From contig OX387183.1 in NCBI GenBank assembly GCA_947561395.2, forward strand, positions 17,039,402 to 17,103,401: a stretch of 64,000 bases of DNA. Reading direction: 5' to 3'. The translations under genes and the position numbers were made by a program. The stretch is from Buxus sempervirens. Taxonomy: Eukaryota; Streptophyta; Magnoliopsida; Buxales; Buxaceae. Position 1 is the first letter of the stretch; each line of letters opens with the position of its first letter. Positions 58,965 through 64,000 of the stretch are shown here, one piece after another. The notes under the pieces were generated by a model. It had not been told where the DNA came from. It saw only the letters and a list, made by a program, of their open reading frames with translations, and did no database searches.

Positions 58965-60545
58965 TCAGTTTGTCCCGCTAGAAGATGCCTGATGGTTTGG
59001 AAGAGGACTAGTCTGGACCCCTACTGGAGGAGTTGTAGCTGGGGGATCGACTGAAATTCGCTTATTGTCGATCAGGTCCTGGATATCGTGCCTCAAGTCC
59101 CAGCAACGGTTAGTATGGTGACCAGGAGCTCCCATGTGATATTCGCAATGCTCATTAGGATTGTAATTGCGACTATTGTTTGCCAGATGAGTTGGCTGCT
59201 TTTTCTGTAAATATCCCTTCTGTAGCAAGGTTGGCAGCAACTCTGACACTGAGTAAGGGAGGATAGTAAACACCCTATTCATTCTCGCCAGGTGTTCTTC
59301 TCTGGTCAATCTTGGCCTTCTTGTAGCCTGTGTCTCCTGTCCAGGGTTCTGGTTATTAGGCGCTGACAAGTGGTAAGGTCTGTTTTGCTGGACGTAGTTA
59401 ACACTCTCGTCCTCTTTCTTCTTTTCCGGACCTCTCCCACTAATAGGGCCTCTTCTCTGCTCAGGGAATCCTGTAATTCTACCAGACTTAACTCCATCTT
59501 CTATCCTGTCAGCCACGACCACCAGGTCTGCAAAACTTGCAGCAAACTGCCCCAGCAGCAGTGTATAGTATGGCTGTCCCAATGTCGAAATGAATAGTGT
59601 CACCATCTCCTTTTCCAGCATAGGCGGCTGAACCATCGCAGCCATCTCTCGCCACCTCTTAGCATACTCACGGATGGACTCAGTACTCTTCTTGGTCATT
59701 TTTTGTAGCTCCATTCGAGTGGGCAAGACCTCAGTATTAAACTTGAAATGCTCAAGGAAAGTACTTGCCAAGTCATCCCATGTCCTGATTCGGCTCCTGT
59801 CTAGACTGGCGAACCATTTCTGTGCTGATCCCGTCAGTGAGCGTTGGAAGAATTGGATCATGATCCTCTCATCATGCGCATACTGGCACATGTCTCCATA
59901 GTACGCTCTGAGATGTAACAGTGGATCACCACTTCCATCAAATTTTACGAGATCTGGACATTTAAACTTTGGTGGAAGCTGTAAATCAAGGAAAAACCCT
60001 AGCCTATCCAGTGAGGCTTCCTTTGGCACAGAACTTCGGTTCGCATTCCGTACATGTTCTTTTAAGGCCTGCACATCGGCTTGCATCGATTCTTGTGCCC
60101 GATACCAATCTTCTGCTTCGTGCCCCATTCCCATCACTTGTTGTTGTGGAATAACAGGGGGTGCCGGAATCCTTAATTGTTCCGGCTGGACAGGTAGTGG
60201 TTGAGGAACTGGCTGCTCTGGTGGATGCAAGTTCATCTGTGGAATGGCAGGTGGTGGCTGCTCTGGCATCACTGGCAGTGGTTGAGGTGCCAATGGCTGT
60301 GGTGGTGGTACTGGCGGCTCCTGGGGAGGTACCGGCTGTTGTGGAGGTATCGGCAACTGCTGCGGCGGTTGTGCAAACTGGGGAGGTACTTGCAGCCTTT
60401 CCATTCTCTGCATCATGTTCGCCATCATGGCCGTCATGTGAGCCATTTGCTGGTTAATTCCTGTGATCACTGGATGATCTTCCAGCTTTTCTTGCTCCTG
60501 AGGAGGTGGAGGGAGTGCTTGTTCAAGTCCTTCAGCAGGATCCAT
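58965..60545 (-). CDS. Gypsy gag polyprotein
   Basis: The reading is open from 60677, but the start MDPAEGLEQALPPPPQEQEK at 60545 is the likelier one: the 44 residues before it lie across splice-like sequence. That gives 526 residues. A Pro/Gln-rich stretch comes first, then the Retrotrans_gag domain (FKCPDLVKFDGSGDPLLHLR, MIQFFQRSLTGSAQKWFASL, DLASTFLEHFKFN). Near the C-terminus is the knuckle-like CEYHMGAPGHHTNRCWDLRH found in Tat/Ogre gags. Gag forms the particle that packages element RNA in the cytoplasm. It looks whole. With no pol in the element, it would need enzymes from an autonomous relative. Confidence 0.9.
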   Translation of the reverse strand: MDPAEGLEQALPPPPQEQEKLEDHPVITGINQQMAHMTAMMANMMQRMERLQVPPQFAQPPQQLPIPPQQPVPPQEPPVPPPQPLAPQPLPVMPEQPPPAIPQMNLHPPEQPVPQPLPVQPEQLRIPAPPVIPQQQVMGMGHEAEDWYRAQESMQADVQALKEHVRNANRSSVPKEASLDRLGFFLDLQLPPKFKCPDLVKFDGSGDPLLHLRAYYGDMCQYAHDERIMIQFFQRSLTGSAQKWFASLDRSRIRTWDDLASTFLEHFKFNTEVLPTRMELQKMTKKSTESIREYAKRWREMAAMVQPPMLEKEMVTLFISTLGQPYYTLLLGQFAASFADLVVVADRIEDGVKSGRITGFPEQRRGPISGRGPEKKKEDESVNYVQQNRPYHLSAPNNQNPGQETQATRRPRLTREEHLARMNRVFTILPYSVSELLPTLLQKGYLQKKQPTHLANNSRNYNPNEHCEYHMGAPGHHTNRCWDLRHDIQDLIDNKRISVDPPATTPPVGVQTSPLPNHQASSSGTN

Positions 60546-60825
60546 TTGGAGTTTTCTTCTTGAACGTAGGAGGTACGGGCTGCGATACGCAATCTTGGTA
60601 CCTTTTGAACAAAAGACAAAAATTAGTATAAAGAATTCATATTTCATCAAAATATAATGCATGTTGATGCATGCCAATGACTTTTTGATTTGATTGATTT
60701 CTACTTAATTGATTTTTTCTTTACTTTGAAACTTTTATTTAACAACCAAGGAGGATGATTTGATCTCTTTTTAGCCGCCATTCGGAGACAAGGGGAGAGT
60801 CCCTGAGAATAATCTTCTTTTCACC

Positions 60826-61460
60826 GCCACTTCGGAGGTAAGGAAAGAAGATTTTTGAAAATGATTTCCTTCAACCGCCACTTCGGAGGTTGACCGCCAC
60901 TTCGGAGGTAAGGAAAAGGACTGCTACTTTGGAGGTTAGCCTCCACTTCGGAGGAAAGATCCCTTTTAACCGCCACTTCGGAGGTAAAGGGAGAGAAGAT
61001 CCTTGGAAATTATTTCCCTCAACCGCCACTTCGGAGGTTGACCGCCACTTCGGAGGTAAGGAAATAATCTTTGGACAAGGTTTCCTTCAACCGCCACTTC
61101 GGAGGTTGACCGCCACTTCGGAGGTAAGGAAAGGAGATTTCTGAAAATGATTTCCCTCAACCGCCACTTCGGAGGTTGACCGCCACTTCGGAGGTAAGGA
61201 AAGGAGATTTCTGAAAATGGTTTCCCTCAACCGCCCCTTCAGAGGTTGACCGCCACTTCGGAGGTAAGGAAAGAGGATTTCTGAGAATGGTTTCCCTCAA
61301 CCGCCACTTCGGAGGTTGACCGCCACTTCGGAGGTAAGGAAAGAGGATTTCGGAGAATGGTTTCCCTCAACCGCCACTTCGGAGGTAAGGAAAGAGGATT
61401 TCTGAGAATGATTTCCCTCAACCGCCACTTCGGAGATTGAACGCCACTTCGGAGGTAAGG
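60826..61460. repeat. Minisatellite in the Gypsy leader
   Basis: About fifteen near-perfect copies, plus variants, of ACCGCCACTTCGGAGGT, mostly in pairs (AACC...GGTT then GACC...GGTA) spaced by GGAAAGGAGATTTCTGA-type sequence. The period is about 70 bp. Each copy is itself an imperfect hairpin (ACCGCC / GGAGGT). It lies between primer site and gag, so in the packaged RNA leader. Confidence 0.9.
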
Positions 61461-61870
61461 AAAGAATCTCTGGGATCAAAAACCACAGGAGCCGACTTTG
61501 ATTTTGGAAAAGCGGAGTGTTGATTTCCAAAGGATCAGTTTGGAGAATTCCAAGGAATGATAAGGGGTTTGGAATGGTAGGAACACAAAGTATTGATCTT
61601 TATCAGGATCTGGGAAACTGCAAGAGTTGATTTCCCAATTGGCTGACTCTCTCTTCTTCTTTTTTTTGGTCCGATGGCCATCGGCAAAAATCAGACTTTT
61701 TCCTTGACTCTTTTTTTTTTTTTTTTTTTTTTTTTTACTTCCTTATTTTGGTCTGTTTCACAGCCAATTGAAACTTGGTTTATGCACAGGGGATTGAAAC
61801 CATTTTTCGCCCTAAGGCAAATTTAATGTACAGTTAGAGGCAATTCAAATTTTTGAAAATTTTCTCTTCT

Positions 61871-61911
<41 letters not shown>

Positions 61912-63335
61912 AAATGAGTTAATCAGGCATGCTTATGCAGATGATCTTGAAGTGTGTGTATTTGATGCATGAAGATGCGTACACAAAATTAGAACCAACA
62001 TTACCATTCTGCATAATTAAAAAGTGTGTGCATAGTCCTAAAAAGGTTGGTGCCCCTCGAGGCACGACTTCTAGACATGGAAGCACATCTGAGTCCAGAT
62101 CAGCCTTCTTTTGTCTGTTCTTTCATCTGCCTTTGCTTTCAGGTGTCAGACCAAAAGATTTAACAATTTGCCAATCAAGGGCGAAAATTACATGATAATC
62201 AAAATCTGCAAAATTTCATCTTAAGGGCTTTTGGGAACCCAGAAGAAGGGTACAAATTTACTTTAATGCAGGTAGGCTGAATTCCTAGATCTAGGGTTTT
62301 GCTCCTGCTATGATCTGGCCTGTTTCTGTCTGATTTTCTAATCTTGTCGGCTTTCATCTGCTCAAAAGGTCGATCTAGACTCAGAGTGCTCCCTGCGGAC
62401 TCAATGGGTCAAGGCCCATGGTTCACAGGACTCAATGCATGGATCTGGGGTGGCTCCCCTGATCAAAATTTGGTTAGCTTCCTAAATTAGGGCTGAGGCA
62501 GCCCAAGATCTAGGGTTCACTCAATTCAATGCAAAAGAGCGGGGGTTGCTACCCCTGATGGACTCTTGGATTTTAAATTGATTTTTCCCTTATCCTGTTC
62601 CAGCATTCATATTCACATTCAACTTCAGATCCATTTACATCAAGGTTTTTCAGAATCAATAGGTGGGGAAGGATACCCAGCCCGAGGCACCTGCCTTCAA
62701 GGGTCTGAGCCAAGTACTAGACTCCTCGCGTACCATGGCAAGAAACCAATGGCGCTTGAAGAATCCAGAAACCTGGGGAGATGGGTTTACCCTGCTTTCC
62801 CCGGCAAGCCACGGGAGCGTAGAGCTAATACCATCCCAAAAGTAAGTTCATCGTTTGAGAAGGGCGGCTGCTAGAGAGATCTAAGTTTTGGTGAAGAAGA
62901 GCAGCATTCCATTAAATCATTCAAAGCGGATCATTCATGCAGACCACCTCGTGCATGTCACCCCATGCAGTTAAAAGATCATTCATGGTGTAGTGAAGTG
63001 CTAGTGTGTGCAGTGGGGCAGAGTGCTGTGTCTATTTGGGTGATTCTTGGATAATGAGCTGATAAAGGGTTCCTTAATGTCACTTTTATAGTGAGAGTGC
63101 AGAACAACATGCAATACGATGTCTGGGTGGATCCCCAGGTAAGTGGAGGGTCACAGGGAACCGCTTAAATTCCACTTTCCTTAGGCAATTATCTCGTCCT
63201 TGTGACAGGATCCCCCAATATCACGTAATTGCAAGAGTTCCATACCTCACTAAGGTTGGACAAAAAGTACTTCCTAAATCTGCTCATATCCCCTATGTTG
63301 ACTCATTTCTTGACCAAGGTCCAATTGGACTGAGA
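61461..63335 (-). other. Gypsy 5' leader, non-coding part
   Basis: Between primer site and minisatellite. It contains T runs near 61709-61736 and 61873-61910 (plus strand) and no supported protein. Long leaders are usual in Tat/Ogre elements. Confidence 0.6.
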
Positions 63336-63355
63336 GGTCCCCAGTGGAGTCGCCA
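63336..63355 (-). other. Primer-binding site (Arg tRNA type)
   Basis: TGGCGACTCCACTGGGGACC on minus, three bases inside the 5' LTR end. This primer type is known from Ogre/Tat elements. Confidence 0.85.
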
Positions 63356-63358
63356 AGC

Positions 63359-64000
63359 TGTGCGCACCCCCTTTTTCGGTTTCGGACCGCACGACGAGGT
63401 GCATGAAGAAGTGATGCTCGCCTCGGGATTGATTTGGGGTTTGGAGTCGCCACTGCCTGAGAGGTGCAGGCAGACACAAAGGGTACCTATTCGGGCCTAA
63501 ATAATCTGGTCTGCGGCTTTATTAGAGATCTGAGCAAGTTCTCGGTTACGTCTAGGGAAGCCCGAAGACACCCTAGCCCGCCCTGTCGATTGACAGGTCC
63601 CGTGGGTTTCCTTGGTCTGAGTCAACTTAGTTTTCACCCAATTCCTAAGCCAACATGCACACTTATTTGGTCTGGTGGGGACCGTTGATGGTGTGAGTCC
63701 CCTTTTATTTGTTTTTATCTTTTTATTATTTGGTGAAGTGAGTCGGCTACGGGCCCTGTTGGAAGGCCCGTTGGGATCCAAATTGGGCTTAAGTCAAGCC
63801 CAAGGCCCAGTCCGGGTTATTGGGTAACCCTTATTGGATTTTGGCCATTTGGTTTAAAGATTCAATTATATTTACACAATTTAGCTGGTTGATGTCTTTT
63901 AGGGCCCAATGGGCTGGGATTTGGCCCATGGGTAACTTAATCAAGTGGCCTTAGCCCATTTGTAAAAACCGGTTTTGGTTGAGCCAGACGGGATGTGGGC
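63359..64000 (-). repeat. 5' LTR of the gag-only Gypsy element (partial, window edge)
   Basis: 642 bp matching 53886-54527 with a single base difference; continues past the window. Confidence 0.92.

Larger units (their letters stand above)
53886..64000 (-). mobile_element. Young Gypsy element of the Tat lineage with gag but no pol (TR-GAG-like)
   Basis: Two LTRs in direct orientation: 53886-56354 (complete, 2,469 bp) and 63359 to beyond the window. Read on minus, the 5' LTR is the right one. The primer site TGGCGACTCCACTGGGGACC (63336-63355; Arg tRNA type, as in Ogre/Tat elements) comes next, then a leader with a minisatellite (60.8-61.46 kb), gag (60545-58965), 2.6 kb without any protein domain, the polypurine tract AAAGAGGGGCAGC, and the 3' LTR. 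The internal region is 7,004 bp. No protease, RT, RNase H or integrase motif was found in any frame. The 642 bp visible of both LTRs differ at one base, so it is very recent. It looks whole as a non-autonomous element. The target duplication cannot be checked. Confidence 0.9.

Noticed and set aside
60161-60563. Open frames antisense to gag, rich in Trp/Val
   Set aside because: Shadows of the Pro/Gln-rich gag coding strand; no domain and no splice or promoter support.

Overview
The window is nuclear DNA from a flowering plant, most likely a woody or otherwise transposon-rich eudicot. It has GT-AG introns, plant-only gene families (nsLTP, ERECTA-like, GASA, PPR, plant CSB/CHR8) and nested plant LTR elements. 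It is a draft assembly: 200 N lie at 6142-6341. I cannot name the species.

Only two host genes look whole. A small non-specific lipid-transfer protein gene lies on the minus strand (8459-8931, two exons) with a TATA box and a decayed duplicate of its tail beside it. A large Cockayne syndrome B / CHR8-type SWI2/SNF2 ATPase gene lies on the plus strand (coding exons 42600-50532, six coding exons, about 1,235 residues, plus a 3.7-kb intron in the 5' UTR). Broken host-gene pieces are scattered around them: an ERECTA-like receptor kinase (10.77-11.09 kb), a GASA/snakin peptide (11.66-11.79 kb), two terminal exons of a 2-oxoglutarate dioxygenase (9.1-9.3 and 51.5-51.76 kb), a PPR protein (29.2-29.6 kb) and a Myb/SANT-like protein (16.4-20.3 kb).

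The rest is mostly transposon strata. From left to right: a partial Tat-type Gypsy LTR (1-2500); a Copia element with both LTRs and an AGAAG target duplication (3100-7439); an LTR fragment (9.66-10.66 kb); two solo LTRs (13166-16373 with CTCAT, 16622-19748 with TGCTG) inserted 248 bp apart in one Myb/SANT-like gene copy; and a PIF/Harbinger DNA transposon with both terminal inverted repeats and a TAA duplication (21283-30184). That transposon carries a transposase, a Myb/SANT-like second gene and a PPR fragment, and is split by a third solo LTR (24707-27541, TTATG). Further right are a 1.7-kb inverted array of 22-bp repeats (33.9-35.6 kb), a TRIM-like miniature element (36.0-36.3 kb), hAT and LINE fragments in CSB introns, CACTA-like MITEs, and a very young Gypsy element with a gag gene but no pol (53886 to beyond 64000, minus strand).

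The items most worth a second look are: the gag-only Gypsy element with almost identical LTRs; the position-conserved but sequence-divergent repeat cassettes upstream of the TATA box in three Tat-type LTRs; the copy of the first ten bases of the primer-binding site inside the LTR; the 22-bp giant palindrome; and the host-gene fragments that kept their splice sites.
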